Origin: JAITWN01 sp964581365
Lineage (GTDB): Bacteria; Pseudomonadota; Gammaproteobacteria; SZUA-140
DNA: 64,000 nucleotides
Assembly (NCBI GenBank): GCA_964581365.1
Contig: CAZOOF010000001.1
Coordinates: 62,001-126,000 of the forward strand
Direction of reading: 5' to 3'
Shown piece after piece: positions 52,516 through 64,000 of the stretch. A model generated the notes under the pieces. It had not been told where the DNA came from. It worked only from the letters and a program-made list of their open reading frames with translations, and did no database searches. Numbering within the stretch: the stretch's first letter is position 1; each line of letters starts with the position of its first letter. The translations under genes and the position numbers were made by a program.

Positions 52516-53700
52516 GTGACACGTCTATTTGCGACCTTTTTCCGGGTCCGGCCCGCCATGTTCACGGCGCTTTGCGCCGGCCTGCTCGTTCTCGCCTCGG
52601 TTCCGGCACGCGCCTCCATCAACGCCCCGATCCCGGTCCCCGCACCGCCCTCGATCGAGGCCAGAGCCCATATTCTGGTCGACTTCCACAGCGGCCATGT
52701 GCTGGCGGAGACGAACGCGCGCGAGCGCATGGAACCTGCCAGCCTGACCAAGCTGATGACCACTTACATCGTGTTTTCCGAGTTGCAGCGCGGCAATATC
52801 GCGCTGACGGATCGGGTGCTGGTGAGCGAAAAGGCCTGGCGCACCCCGGGCTCGCGCAGCTTCGTCGAGGTCAACACCCGCGTCAGCGTCGAGGACCTCC
52901 TGAAAGGAGTGATCGTCCAGTCCGGCAACGACGCCACCGTCGCCCTGGCCGAACATATTGCAGGCAGCGAAGATGCGTTCGCGGAGCTGATGAACAATTA
53001 CGCCCGCGCGCTCGACATGAACGACTCACACTTCGCCAACAGCACCGGACTGCCGGCCTCCGACCATTACACCTCTGCCGCCGACATGGCGCAGCTGATG
53101 CGGGCCATCATCCGCCAGTTTCCCGAGTACTACATTTATTATTCCCTGCGCGAACACACCTACAACGGGATAACGCAGCCCAACCGCAACCGCCTGCTGT
53201 GGCGCGACCCCAGCGTGGATGGCGGCAAAACCGGCCATACCGAATCGGCCGGCTACTGTCTCGTGACCTCAGCCCAGCGCGACGACATGCGGCTGATTTC
53301 CGTCGTGCTCGGTACCCGATCCGAGGAATCCCGGCTGCAGGAGTCGGCGAAGCTGCTCAACTACGGATTTCGCTTCTTCGAAACCCGGCTGGTGCACGCA
53401 GCAGCCGAGCCCATCACCACCACACGCATATGGCAGGGAGCGGCCGAACACCTCCAGCTCGGTATCGAGCAGGATCTGTACGTCACCATTCCGCGCAACA
53501 GTGCCGACCAGCTCGAAACCGCGCTGGAAGTCGTACCCTCGATCCTCGCCCCTGTCAGCCAGGGCGATCAGCTCGGCCGCCTCGAGGTTCGGCTCAACGG
53601 CGAGGAACTGACGACACGCCCCCTCGTGGCGATCAGCGGCATGGAGCAGGGCGGATTCACGCGCCGACTCACCGACCGGGTCCTGATGTTCTTCCACTAG
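52516..53700 (+). CDS. dacA: D-alanyl-D-alanine carboxypeptidase (PBP5/6 type)
   Basis: 394 residues from a GTG with CAGGAGA upstream. Signal peptide cleaved near ARAS, peptidase domain with S76-L-T-K79, S136-G-N138 and K238-T-G (GGKTGHTESAGYC), then the C-terminal beta domain and a short amphipathic tail ending RVLMFFH for membrane attachment. Trims the terminal D-Ala of stem peptides. The open frame back to 52447 lacks a signal sequence at its start. Confidence 0.95.
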   Translation: MTRLFATFFRVRPAMFTALCAGLLVLASVPARASINAPIPVPAPPSIEARAHILVDFHSGHVLAETNARERMEPASLTKLMTTYIVFSELQRGNIALTDRVLVSEKAWRTPGSRSFVEVNTRVSVEDLLKGVIVQSGNDATVALAEHIAGSEDAFAELMNNYARALDMNDSHFANSTGLPASDHYTSAADMAQLMRAIIRQFPEYYIYYSLREHTYNGITQPNRNRLLWRDPSVDGGKTGHTESAGYCLVTSAQRDDMRLISVVLGTRSEESRLQESAKLLNYGFRFFETRLVHAAAEPITTTRIWQGAAEHLQLGIEQDLYVTIPRNSADQLETALEVVPSILAPVSQGDQLGRLEVRLNGEELTTRPLVAISGMEQGGFTRRLTDRVLMFFH

Positions 53701-53712
53701 GAGCCTCCTCAC

Positions 53713-54576
53713 TTGCGCACCGTATTCCTGAACGGCCGCTTCATGCCTGAATCCGAAGCCAGCGTCTCGCCACTGGATCGCGGCTTTCTGTTCGGCGATG
53801 GCGTTTACGAAGTCATCCCCGCCTATGGCCGGCGGCTGTTCCGCCTCGAGGAACATCTGCGCCGTCTCGGACAGAGCCTGGATGGAGTGCGCATCAAGCA
53901 CCCATGGAACGACCAGCACTGGGGCGAAATTCTGCACGAACTGGTCAGCCGCAATGGCGAAGAAGACCAATCGGTCTACCTGCAGGTTACCCGGGGAGTC
54001 GCCAGGCGCGATCACGCGTTTCCAAAGGGGGTGCAACCCACCGTATTCGCGATGACCTCGCCCCTGGTTCCGGTTCCTGCAGAAATTCGTGCCAACGGCG
54101 TTGCCGCCATCACTCTCGATGACATCCGCTGGGAGTACTGCAATCTGAAAACGATTGCGCTGCTTCCCAATGTCCTGCTCCGCCAGCAGGCGATCGACAA
54201 TGGTGCGGCCGAGGCGATCCTGATCCGCAATGGCGAAGTCACGGAAGGCGCGGCAAGCAATGTATTCGCGGTTCTGAATGGCACGATGTTCACGCCCCCG
54301 CATGGCCCTCGCCTCCTGCCGGGCATCACCCGGGACCTGGTGCTGGAAATCGCCCGAGACGCGGGCATTCCATGCGAGGAACGATCCCTGGCTCCCGCCG
54401 AACTGACCGCAGCCGAAGAAGTCTGGTTGACCAGTTCGACGCGCGAGATCCTGCCGGTGACTCAGCTCAACGGCAATCCGGTCGGCAGCGGAAAACCCGG
54501 ACCGTTGTGGACCCGCATGATCGCGCTCTATCAGGATTACAAACGCGCCTATCGGGCAGGTACCGTCGGACAATGA
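53713..54576 (+). CDS. dat: D-amino acid aminotransferase-like PLP enzyme
   Basis: 287 residues, fold-type IV. Begins at TTG; VSPLDRGFLFGDGVYEVIPAY, catalytic-type Lys146 in NLKTIALLPNVL, EAILIRNGEVTEGAASNVFAV and LTSSTREILPV are family marks. Expected to make D-Ala or D-Glu from keto acids; branched-chain aminotransferase or ADC lyase are less likely from these motifs. Its position after a D-Ala-releasing carboxypeptidase fits. It overlaps ybeD by 4 bp. Confidence 0.85.
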   Translation: MRTVFLNGRFMPESEASVSPLDRGFLFGDGVYEVIPAYGRRLFRLEEHLRRLGQSLDGVRIKHPWNDQHWGEILHELVSRNGEEDQSVYLQVTRGVARRDHAFPKGVQPTVFAMTSPLVPVPAEIRANGVAAITLDDIRWEYCNLKTIALLPNVLLRQQAIDNGAAEAILIRNGEVTEGAASNVFAVLNGTMFTPPHGPRLLPGITRDLVLEIARDAGIPCEERSLAPAELTAAEEVWLTSSTREILPVTQLNGNPVGSGKPGPLWTRMIALYQDYKRAYRAGTVGQ

Positions 54577-54842
54577 GCGAAGATCAGGAAACCCTCCTGC
54601 AGTTCCCCTGCGAGTTCCCGATCAAGGTCTTCGGGAAGGCGGACTGCAACCTGGATGCGCTGGTGTTTTCGTTGATCCGTCCCCATGTCCCGGATCTCGG
54701 CGAAAGCGCGATCCGCAGCCGCGCCAGCAGCGCGGGGCGCTACCACTCGGTGACGGTCGTCATCAATGCGCAGAGCAAGGCCCAGCTCGATACCATCTAC
54801 CAGGCGCTGACCGCCTCCGAGCACGTCATCATGGCGCTCTGA
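54573..54842 (+). CDS. ybeD: DUF493 (YbeD-like) protein
   Basis: 89 residues with the ferredoxin-like ACT-type fold of the UPF0250 family: LLQFPCEFPIKVFGKADCN near the start, SSAGRYHSVTVVINAQSKAQL in the middle and a closing VIMAL. It usually precedes lipB; a regulatory role in lipoate metabolism is suspected but unproven. Coupled to dat by ATGA. Confidence 0.92.
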   Translation: MSEDQETLLQFPCEFPIKVFGKADCNLDALVFSLIRPHVPDLGESAIRSRASSAGRYHSVTVVINAQSKAQLDTIYQALTASEHVIMAL

Positions 54843-54918
54843 CCGGGCCATACGTGATTCGCGGATCCAGGGCCGGAATGAGCAAATCATCACCACCTCC
54901 CTCGAAGGACTGCCGGAC

Positions 54919-55590
54919 GTGGCCGGAGCAGCGCTGATCGTCCGCCAGCTCGGCCTGCGCGAGTATGATCCGCTGGTCACTGTGATGCGCGAATACAGCG
55001 AACGCCGCACCGCCGATGCTCCCGACGAGTTGTGGGTCCTGCAGCACCCGCCGGTCTACACGCTCGGGCGCGCGGGCGACGAAGCTCATCTGCTCGCTCC
55101 CGGCGCAATTCCGGTGGTACGAACCGACCGCGGCGGCCAGGTCACCTATCATGGCCCGGGACAGCTCATCATCTATGTGCTCGTCGATCTGCAGCGCCGC
55201 GGCATCGGGGTGCGCACGCTGGTGCACGAGATCGAGGAAGCGATGATCCTCACCCTTGCCCGCTACGGCGTCCTTGCGACCCGCAGGCCCGGAGCGCCGG
55301 GAGTATATGTCGAGGACCGCAAGATCGGAGCGCTCGGCCTGCGTGTCCGGCGCGGCTGCAGCTATCACGGCCTCAGCCTCAACATCGCCATGGATCTGGA
55401 GCCCTTCGCCCGTATCAATCCCTGCGGTTACAGCGGCCTGGCGGTTACCCAGCTGCTCGATCTGCTGCCGGCCGAGCGGAGCGGACGGGCAGAGGACCTG
55501 CTGCCACAAACCGCAGCGCAGCTCATCACCGAGCTCGCCTCGCGACTGGGGTACAATGAGCTACTCCACAGAGATGGACTGGATACCTGA
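54919..55590 (+). CDS. lipB: octanoyl-[acyl carrier protein]:protein octanoyltransferase
   Basis: 223 residues. Transfers octanoyl from ACP to lipoyl domains. RGGQVTYHGPGQLIIYVLVD, active Lys135 (DRKIGALGLRVRRG) and nucleophile C169 (RINPCGYSGL) are present. Start is GTG with AAGGAC upstream. The stop codon is immediately followed by the lipA ATG. Confidence 0.95.
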   Translation: MAGAALIVRQLGLREYDPLVTVMREYSERRTADAPDELWVLQHPPVYTLGRAGDEAHLLAPGAIPVVRTDRGGQVTYHGPGQLIIYVLVDLQRRGIGVRTLVHEIEEAMILTLARYGVLATRRPGAPGVYVEDRKIGALGLRVRRGCSYHGLSLNIAMDLEPFARINPCGYSGLAVTQLLDLLPAERSGRAEDLLPQTAAQLITELASRLGYNELLHRDGLDT

Positions 55591-56532
55591 ATGAGCTCTC
55601 CGGAAAAGCTGCGCGGTGCGGAAAAGGTGGCGCGCATCCCTGTCAAGGTCGAACCGACCGTCAATCCGGCACGCAAGCCGCCATGGATTCGTGCCCGTAC
55701 GCCGGCCAGCCCCAATGTCACCCGGCTGAAGGGAATTCTGCGTGAGCACCGGCTGCATACCGTGTGCGAGGAAGCATCCTGTCCCAACCTCGGGGAATGC
55801 TTCGGCCACGGCACCGCGACCTTCATGATCATGGGCGACATCTGCACGCGGCGCTGCCCATTCTGCGACGTCGCCCACGGCAAACCAGCCCCGCTCGACC
55901 CCCAGGAACCGGAGAATCTCGGGCGGGTGATCGCGGACATGGGCCTCAAGTACGTGGTCATCACTTCGGTGGACCGCGACGACCTGCGCGATGGCGGCGC
56001 TTCGCATTTCGTCGAATGCATCGAGGCCGTGCGCAGGCTGAGTCCGCTGACACGCATCGAGGTGCTGGTGCCCGACTTCCGCGGACGCATGGATGTGGCG
56101 CTCGCGCTGATGAAGCAGGCGCCGCCAGATGTGTTCAATCACAACCTGGAAACCGTGCCGCGTCTGTACCGCAAGGCTCGACCGGGAGCGGATTATGAAT
56201 GGTCGCTGCAACTGCTCCGGCAATTCAAGAGCATGTGCCCGGACGTGCCGACGAAATCAGGCCTGATGCTGGGGCTCGGCGAGTCCATCGAGGAAATCGA
56301 ACAGGTGATGCGCGATCTTCGTTCCCACGATTGCGACATGCTCACGCTCGGCCAGTATCTGCAACCGAGCCGTCACCATTTGCCGGTCGACCGTTACGTG
56401 ACTCCGGACGAGTTCCGCGCCCTCGCCGTCACCGCCGAGGCACTGGGATTCCGCAACGTGGCCAGCGGCCCCATGGTACGTTCCTCGTATCACGCGGATC
56501 TGCAGGCCGCGGGAGAGTCCGTCGGCTTGTGA
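55591..56532 (+). CDS. lipA: lipoyl synthase
   Basis: 313-residue radical-SAM enzyme inserting two sulphurs into octanoyl groups. Auxiliary-cluster ligands C59, C64, C70 ([12 protein letters not shown]) and radical-SAM ligands C85, C89, C92 (CTRRCPFC) are all seen; the C-terminal RSSY serine region is intact. The last 52 bases lie in the 55-bp stretch repeated beyond the N run, but the frame is complete to its own stop. Confidence 0.96.
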   Translation: MSSPEKLRGAEKVARIPVKVEPTVNPARKPPWIRARTPASPNVTRLKGILREHRLHTVCEEASCPNLGECFGHGTATFMIMGDICTRRCPFCDVAHGKPAPLDPQEPENLGRVIADMGLKYVVITSVDRDDLRDGGASHFVECIEAVRRLSPLTRIEVLVPDFRGRMDVALALMKQAPPDVFNHNLETVPRLYRKARPGADYEWSLQLLRQFKSMCPDVPTKSGLMLGLGESIEEIEQVMRDLRSHDCDMLTLGQYLQPSRHHLPVDRYVTPDEFRALAVTAEALGFRNVASGPMVRSSYHADLQAAGESVGL

Positions 56533-56535
56533 CAT
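56481..56535 (+). repeat. left copy of 55-bp duplication flanking the N run
   Basis: Exact direct repeat of 56636-56690. It covers the last codons of lipA and three bases beyond. The two copies abut the N run on either side, as expected when two contigs sharing a k-mer-sized overlap are scaffolded without merging. Confidence 0.95.
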
Positions 56536-56635
56536 NNNNNNNNNNNNNNNNNNNNNNNNNNNNNNNNNNNNNNNNNNNNNNNNNNNNNNNNNNNNNNNNN
56601 NNNNNNNNNNNNNNNNNNNNNNNNNNNNNNNNNNN
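56536..56635. other. assembly gap of 100 N
   Basis: Exactly 100 N, the default placeholder for a gap of unknown size. Both sides end in the same 55 bp, so the true sequence is probably continuous with one copy and no missing bases. Confidence 0.97.
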
Positions 56636-56690
56636 TTCCTCGTATCACGCGGATCTGCAGGCCGCGGGAGAGTCCGTCGGCTTGTGACAT
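56636..56690 (+). repeat. right copy of 55-bp duplication flanking the N run
   Basis: Identical to 56481-56535, repeating the lipA 3' end including its stop. No full lipA frame precedes it, so it is not a gene duplication. Confidence 0.95.
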
Positions 56691-56717
56691 CGTTCAAGGC
56701 AGAGTCAAACCCGCCAC

Positions 56718-56746
56718 TTTCCATGAGCCCATATCCGTGATATGAA
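56718..56746 (+). promoter_or_regulatory. candidate promoter of the membrane-anchored methyltransferase gene
   Basis: TTTCCA, 17-bp spacer, then TATGAA preceded by TGA (extended -10). Predicted start is about 60 nt before the gene. Confidence 0.35.
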
Positions 56747-56813
56747 GAGTATAAATTTCTGATCACTTGCTCTTCCGGCGACGCTCCGGACAGCGCGAGG
56801 GAAGGGGGTGGCG

Positions 56814-57578
56814 ATGGACTGGCTGACCGGCGCAGTACTCTTGGTCCTTTTAGGTGGACAGATTCTTCTCTTCCACAAGACCCGAGCGATGCACCTGGCG
56901 ACTTTTCAGCTGGCGACAGTGAAAGACAACGCCAGGCTCTTCGAACAGATCCAGGCCTATGACGGCCTGATGCGGCTCATCCAGCCACGGCAACCACTGC
57001 CACCGCTGCGCGGCTGGGCTGCCTCACCCGATCTTCTGCTGACGCTGGCCCAGCACGCGCTGACGCACAAACCAGGCACGGTGCTCGAATGCAGTTCGGG
57101 CTCCACCACCATAGTGCTCGCGCGCTGCTGCGAATTGAACGGGGCGGGGCATGTCTACAGCCTGGAACACGATGAACACTTCGCGCAACAGACCCGCCAG
57201 CACCTCGTGAAACACGGGCTCGACGCTTGGGCGACCGTGATTCATGCGCCGCTGGTTCCGGCCGGACCCGACGCCCAACTCTGGTATTCCCTGGATGGAC
57301 TTCGCCTTGCGGATAAAGTCGACATGCTGGTCATCGACGGCCCGCCGTCGCGGCGAGGTGACATGGCGCGATATCCCGCACTACCGCAACTCCATCCGCT
57401 GCTGGCTGCGGGGGCGACGGTGTTTCTCGATGACGCCGATCGCCCTGGAGAACGGCGAGTGGTGGAACGCTGGCAGGCTGAGTTTTCTGGTTACCGACTG
57501 ACCCGGATTCCGCTGGAGAAAGGCGCCGTCATGTTGATCAAGACCAGCAGCGACGGCACGGCCCAGACTGCAGCCTGA
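56814..57578 (+). CDS. membrane-anchored class I SAM methyltransferase-like protein
   Basis: 254 residues. N-terminal helix (about 4-22), then a Rossmann-like domain: motif I as VLECSSGSTTIVLARC, VYSLEHDEHFAQQTRQHL for motif II, LVIDGPPSRRGDMARYP and VFLDDADRPGERRVVERW. This resembles the Methyltransf_24 group; the G-x-G loop is replaced by S-S-G-S, so activity is unproven. ATG 56814 has AAGGGGG five bases upstream; a GTG at 56808 is less likely. It converges with the pirin gene. Substrate unknown. Confidence 0.72.
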   Translation: MDWLTGAVLLVLLGGQILLFHKTRAMHLATFQLATVKDNARLFEQIQAYDGLMRLIQPRQPLPPLRGWAASPDLLLTLAQHALTHKPGTVLECSSGSTTIVLARCCELNGAGHVYSLEHDEHFAQQTRQHLVKHGLDAWATVIHAPLVPAGPDAQLWYSLDGLRLADKVDMLVIDGPPSRRGDMARYPALPQLHPLLAAGATVFLDDADRPGERRVVERWQAEFSGYRLTRIPLEKGAVMLIKTSSDGTAQTAA

Positions 57579-57601
57579 GCCGCCCCAGGACTGGCGCTCG
57601 C

Positions 57602-58501
57602 CTAGTGAACGTCAGAGACCGTCTCGGCTTCGCGCGCGGAGCGCAGGATCCTGCCCATGTGGCCGTTGCGGTAGTCGGTCATCGCCTGACGGATTTCCGC
57701 TTCGGTATTCATGACGAACGGTCCATAACCAACCACTGGCTCCTCGATCGGCTCACCGTGGAGAACCAGCAGCACCGTATCTTCCAGCGCATCCAGGACG
57801 ACACGCCCTCCCTCGCGCGACAGGACGGCAACGGTAGCCGGGCCGACGACGGTCGAGTCCAGCTTGATCTGCCCCCGCAGCACGAACACAGCGCTCGTAT
57901 GTCCGGCGGGCAGCGTAAAGTCCGCCCGCGAACCACTCGCGAGCCGCACATCCCATAGGTTCATGGGCGTGAAGGTATGTGCCGGACCGCTCACATCGCC
58001 GTACTTGCCAGCGATCACCCGCACCGTGACCTCCCCGGATTCGACCCGGGGGATCTCAGCATCGAGAATGGGCTGGTATGCCGGGTCGGCCATCTTGTGG
58101 CGCGCCGGCAGATTCACCCACAGCTGGACGACCTCGAACAGTCCGCCGCTGCGGGAAAATATCGGTCCGTGAAACTCTTCGTGCACGATGCCGCCGCCGG
58201 CCGTCATCCACTGCACATCTCCCGGACCGATGATGCCACCGGCTCCGGTAGAGTCGCGATGCTCCACCTCGCCCGAGTAAACGATGGTGACTGTCTCGAA
58301 TCCGCGGTGCGGATGTTCGCCCACGCCGCGCCGCGCTGAGCCCGAAACCGGCTCAAAGTGCATCGGACCGGCGTAATCGAGCAGCAGGAACGGCGAAAAC
58401 GCGGCAGCCTGCTCGTGATAGGAAAAGACGCTGCGGACCGGAAATCCATCGCCGACCCAGTGTCCGCGCTCCTGTGTCTGCACGAATTCCACCTTCTTCA
58501 T
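57602..58501 (-). CDS. pirin family protein
   Basis: 299 residues, bicupin. Metal-site pattern GEHPHRGFETVTIVYSGEVEHRDS in the N-terminal cupin, WMTAGGGIVHEEF, and the pirin C-terminal domain (VLDALEDTVLLVLHGEPIEEPVVGYGPFVMN). Such proteins bind Fe and can act as quercetin dioxygenases or redox sensors. GGAGG precedes the ATG at 58501; the long frame upstream is not coding-like. Same strand as azoR, 47 bp after it. Confidence 0.93.
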   Translation of the reverse strand: MKKVEFVQTQERGHWVGDGFPVRSVFSYHEQAAAFSPFLLLDYAGPMHFEPVSGSARRGVGEHPHRGFETVTIVYSGEVEHRDSTGAGGIIGPGDVQWMTAGGGIVHEEFHGPIFSRSGGLFEVVQLWVNLPARHKMADPAYQPILDAEIPRVESGEVTVRVIAGKYGDVSGPAHTFTPMNLWDVRLASGSRADFTLPAGHTSAVFVLRGQIKLDSTVVGPATVAVLSREGGRVVLDALEDTVLLVLHGEPIEEPVVGYGPFVMNTEAEIRQAMTDYRNGHMGRILRSAREAETVSDVH

Positions 58502-58548
58502 CCCAATCCTCCTTCCGGACGTTCCGGCGCTGGATGCCAGGGCTGATG

Positions 58549-59169
58549 TCAGGCTGCGTCCCGCGCCAGCGCACGCAGCTCCTGCCGCGCCGAAGCCACT
58601 GCCTGCATACGCGCCTCGGGCCCCATATTCACACCTTCCGCCCGGATGATGGTGACATCGGTGATGCCGACGAAACCGAAAGCCGCCCGCAGGTACGCTT
58701 CCTGGTGGTCCAGAGCCGAGGCCGGCGCTGAAGAGTAGATACCGCCACGAGTCGATACCACGATCACCCGCTTGTCCGGACCCGCCAGCCCCTCGGGTCC
58801 ATTGGGGCCATAGCGGAAAGTGCGACCAGCGATGAGAATACGGTCGATCCATGCCTTCAGCTGGGAAGGAACGGAGAAGTTGTACATGGGCGCTCCGATG
58901 ACGATGACATCGGCGGCCAGAAATTCACTCACCAGTTCTTCATCGAGCGCGCGCTCCTTGCGTTGCTCCGCATCGAGCTCCTGGACCGGCAGCTGCCGGG
59001 CCATGACAGTAGCGCCGGAAAGATGCGACGGCGGTCGCGCGGCCAGATCGCGGTAAGTCAGTTCTATCTCAGGCTCCCGTTTCTCCCACTCAGCTACCAC
59101 GTCGCGAGTAAGCAGGCGGGAAACGGAATTTTCACCCGTTACACTGGAATCGATGTGCAAAAGTCTCAT
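58549..59169 (-). CDS. azoR: FMN-dependent NADH-azoreductase
   Basis: 206-residue flavodoxin-like quinone/azo reductase. MRLLHIDSSVTGENSVSR binds FMN phosphate, VIGAPMYNFSVPSQLKAWID and VSTRGGIYS are family blocks. The ATG at 59169 has GGAGA upstream. With pirin it forms a redox pair divergent from a LysR regulator, so induction by quinones or electrophiles is likely. Confidence 0.94.
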   Translation of the reverse strand: MRLLHIDSSVTGENSVSRLLTRDVVAEWEKREPEIELTYRDLAARPPSHLSGATVMARQLPVQELDAEQRKERALDEELVSEFLAADVIVIGAPMYNFSVPSQLKAWIDRILIAGRTFRYGPNGPEGLAGPDKRVIVVSTRGGIYSSAPASALDHQEAYLRAAFGFVGITDVTIIRAEGVNMGPEARMQAVASARQELRALARDAA

Positions 59170-59184
59170 GATGTTCTCCGGTAT

Positions 59185-59243
59185 CTGGTCGAAAGATTTT
59201 TGGCCTGGCAATTGCTAATGATTGATGTTATTTTTTCGACCAG
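59185..59243. promoter_or_regulatory. long-spaced inverted repeat in the azoR/LysR divergent region, candidate operator
   Basis: CTGGTCGAAA (59185-59194) and TTTCGACCAG (59234-59243) are exact inverted copies; the outer bases GGTA/TACC also match if one base is looped out. The 39-bp spacer is AT-rich. The site lies between the azoR and LysR starts, the normal place for a LysR-type operator. Confidence 0.55.
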
Positions 59244-59283
59244 TACCTGAATAGACCACAAAAACAAAAAACACTGTTTTGTA

Positions 59284-62798
<3,515 letters not shown>

Positions 62799-62914
62799 TG
62801 GCGCCGCTCCGTGCTAGTATCGATGCCCGTGATCACGGCCGCGGCGATTCCGGCGGCCCGGCCCCGTCGCTGAGCGGTGCCCTGTCCCGGCACATGAGGA
62901 AAGAGGAACACACT

Positions 62915-63670
62915 ATGCCCGGCCCACAGCAGGAGACAGTCGGCAAGGTGGCACTGGTCACCGGCGCCGCCCGCCGCATCGGCGCCGCCATCGCGCGCTC
63001 GCTGCACGAACATGGCTGGAATATCGTTCTGCATTACCGCGCCTCGGCCACCGAGGCCCAGGATCTTTGCGAGCAGCTCAACCGCACCCGGCCCGACTCG
63101 GCGCGAGCGGCAGCTGCCGATCTGCGCGATGTCGCTCAGCTCCACGCACTGGCGCAACAGGCGTCCTCGGCCTGGGGGCGGCTCGATGCGCTGATCAACA
63201 ACGCCTCGGCGTTCTATCCGACCCCGATCCCATCGGCCACCCCGGAGCAATGGGATGAGCTGCTCGAAAGCAATCTCAAGGGACCCTTCTTTCTGTCTCA
63301 GGCGACCCTGCCGGCACTGGAGCAGACCAGTGGCAGCATCGTGAATATCGTCGACGTGCATGCGGAGCGTCCGCTGCGCGATCACAGCATCTACAGCATC
63401 TCGAAAGCGGGACTGGCGATGATGACGCGGGCGCTTGCCCGCGAGCTTGGGCCGCGCATCCGGGTCAATGGCGTTTCCCCGGGCGCGATACTGTGGCCGG
63501 AACGGGGCCTGGACGACGACATGCGAGCAAGCATCCTCGCCCGCACGGCCCTGAAGCGGCCCGGAGAACCGGCCGACATTGCCCGCGCGGTTCTGTTCCT
63601 GCTCTGTGACGCACCATACGTCACAGGCCAGATAATAGCTGTCGACGGCGGCCGCTCCCTGCACAGCTGA
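62915..63670 (+). CDS. short-chain dehydrogenase, pteridine-reductase-like
   Basis: 251 residues. Cofactor loop TGAARRIGAAIA has the TGxxxRxG form seen in pteridine reductase/FolM rather than the usual TGxxxGxG. NNASAFYPTPI and active-site YSISKAGLAMMTRALA follow; ends GGRSLHS. Its position facing folK supports a dihydropteridine or dihydrofolate role. ATG 62915 has AGAGGA upstream; an ATG at 62894 would add seven residues. Confidence 0.85.
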   Translation: MPGPQQETVGKVALVTGAARRIGAAIARSLHEHGWNIVLHYRASATEAQDLCEQLNRTRPDSARAAAADLRDVAQLHALAQQASSAWGRLDALINNASAFYPTPIPSATPEQWDELLESNLKGPFFLSQATLPALEQTSGSIVNIVDVHAERPLRDHSIYSISKAGLAMMTRALARELGPRIRVNGVSPGAILWPERGLDDDMRASILARTALKRPGEPADIARAVLFLLCDAPYVTGQIIAVDGGRSLHS

Positions 63671-63672
63671 GC

Positions 63673-63698
63673 GCCGCCCGACACCGGGGTCAGGCGGC
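63673..63698. terminator. hairpin between convergent SDR and folK genes
   Basis: GCCGCC/GGCGGC, one C-A mismatch, then GAC/GTC with a 6-nt loop. It includes the folK stop codon. No T tract on either side, so a weak or bidirectional terminator at best. Confidence 0.35.
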
Positions 63699-64000
63699 AT
63701 CCCAGTCGAAATCCACGCGCCTGAGGCCGGCCCGATCGCCACGGAATCCGGCCCACAGATCGGCGTAGCTGCGGCCAATCAAGGGGTGCAGCCGCTCCGG
63801 CGCAATTTCAGCCAGCGGCGCGAGCACGAACGCATGCTCCAGGATTTCACCCCGGGGCAAATGGAGAGTGCTTTCGTCCATCACGAGATCGTCATAGAGC
63901 AGCAGATCCACATCGAGCGTACGCGAGACGTATCCCTTTACCTCAGGTTGCCGCACGCGCCCGCACTCCGATTCGGTGACGCGCAGCGCGGCGGCCACTT
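63690..64000 (-). CDS. folK: 2-amino-4-hydroxy-6-hydroxymethyldihydropteridine pyrophosphokinase, 5' part missing
   Basis: C-terminal part of HPPK of folate synthesis; the N-terminus lies beyond the window. Visible: SRTLDVDLLLYDDLVMDE with the two catalytic Asp of the DxD, LHLPRGEILEHAFVLAPLAEIAPE. It converges with the pteridine-reductase-like gene, which fits a folate locus. Confidence 0.92.
   Translation of the reverse strand, partial: VAAALRVTESECGRVRQPEVKGYVSRTLDVDLLLYDDLVMDESTLHLPRGEILEHAFVLAPLAEIAPERLHPLIGRSYADLWAGFRGDRAGLRRVDFDWDAA

Noticed and set aside
56481..56690. Direct repeat as a target-site duplication or att site
   Set aside because: The copies abut an exact 100-N filler and nothing mobile lies between; an assembly artefact explains it fully.

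Overview
This is a high-GC stretch of chromosome with the conserved housekeeping gene order of a gammaproteobacterium. Evidence includes the hemA-prfA-prmC block divergent from lolB-ispE-tRNA-Gln-prs-rplY-pth-ychF-tRNA-Met, the mreBCD-mrdAB-mltB-rlpA-dacA-lipBA cell-wall/lipoate block, gatCAB next to mreB, and fmdB-aspS. The genus cannot be named from the sequence. No phage, insertion sequence, CRISPR array or integrative element was seen. Non-ATG starts are common (GTG, TTG and one apparent ATA). A 100-N run at 56536-56635 is flanked by an exact 55-bp duplication, so the source is a draft assembly.

Layout. 1-9.8 kb: aspS (3' end cut by the window edge), fmdB, a DUF1614 membrane protein, aconitase, a PilZ protein, a ChaN-type lipoprotein and a TerC/CBS membrane protein with a long leader carrying an intrinsic terminator. 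9.4-21 kb: a small membrane protein, clpB, nadC, an MFS carrier, a stand-alone GspE/PilB-type ATPase, acylphosphatase, an aspartate ammonia-lyase family enzyme, YihY and a DUF4398 lipoprotein. 21-30.5 kb is the most accessory part: arsC-wrbA, DUF1328, a sensor kinase/NtrC-type regulator/DUF883 overlapping set, an outer-membrane barrel protein, a single-domain response regulator facing an HWE hybrid kinase, and a membrane-anchored unknown paired with a DUF421 protein.

30.5-41.7 kb: tRNA-Met, ychF, pth, rplY, prs, tRNA-Gln, ispE, lolB and a TPR lipoprotein on the minus strand; hemA, prfA, prmC and a JAMM peptidase on the plus strand. 41.7-56.5 kb: gatB, gatA and gatC (minus), then the elongasome and envelope genes mreB to dacA, dat, ybeD, lipB and lipA (plus). 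56.8-64 kb: a membrane-anchored methyltransferase, pirin and azoR divergent from a LysR regulator, gdhA, a MidA-type methyltransferase, a pteridine-reductase-like SDR and the 3' part of folK.

Functional links. AspRS carries residues typical of the non-discriminating type, which fits the GatCAB operon in the same window (indirect Asn-tRNA synthesis). MreBCD, PBP2, RodA, MltB, RlpA and DacA form one cell-shape and wall-remodelling cluster. PrfA and PrmC are the release factor and its methylase. LipB and LipA make lipoate. FolK and the SDR point to folate metabolism. No complete undescribed system stands out. The best leads are the mreC ATA start, the terminator-bearing leader before the TerC gene, the duplicated N-terminal domain of the lone secretion-type ATPase, the DUF421 partner protein, and the signalling island at 22-30 kb.
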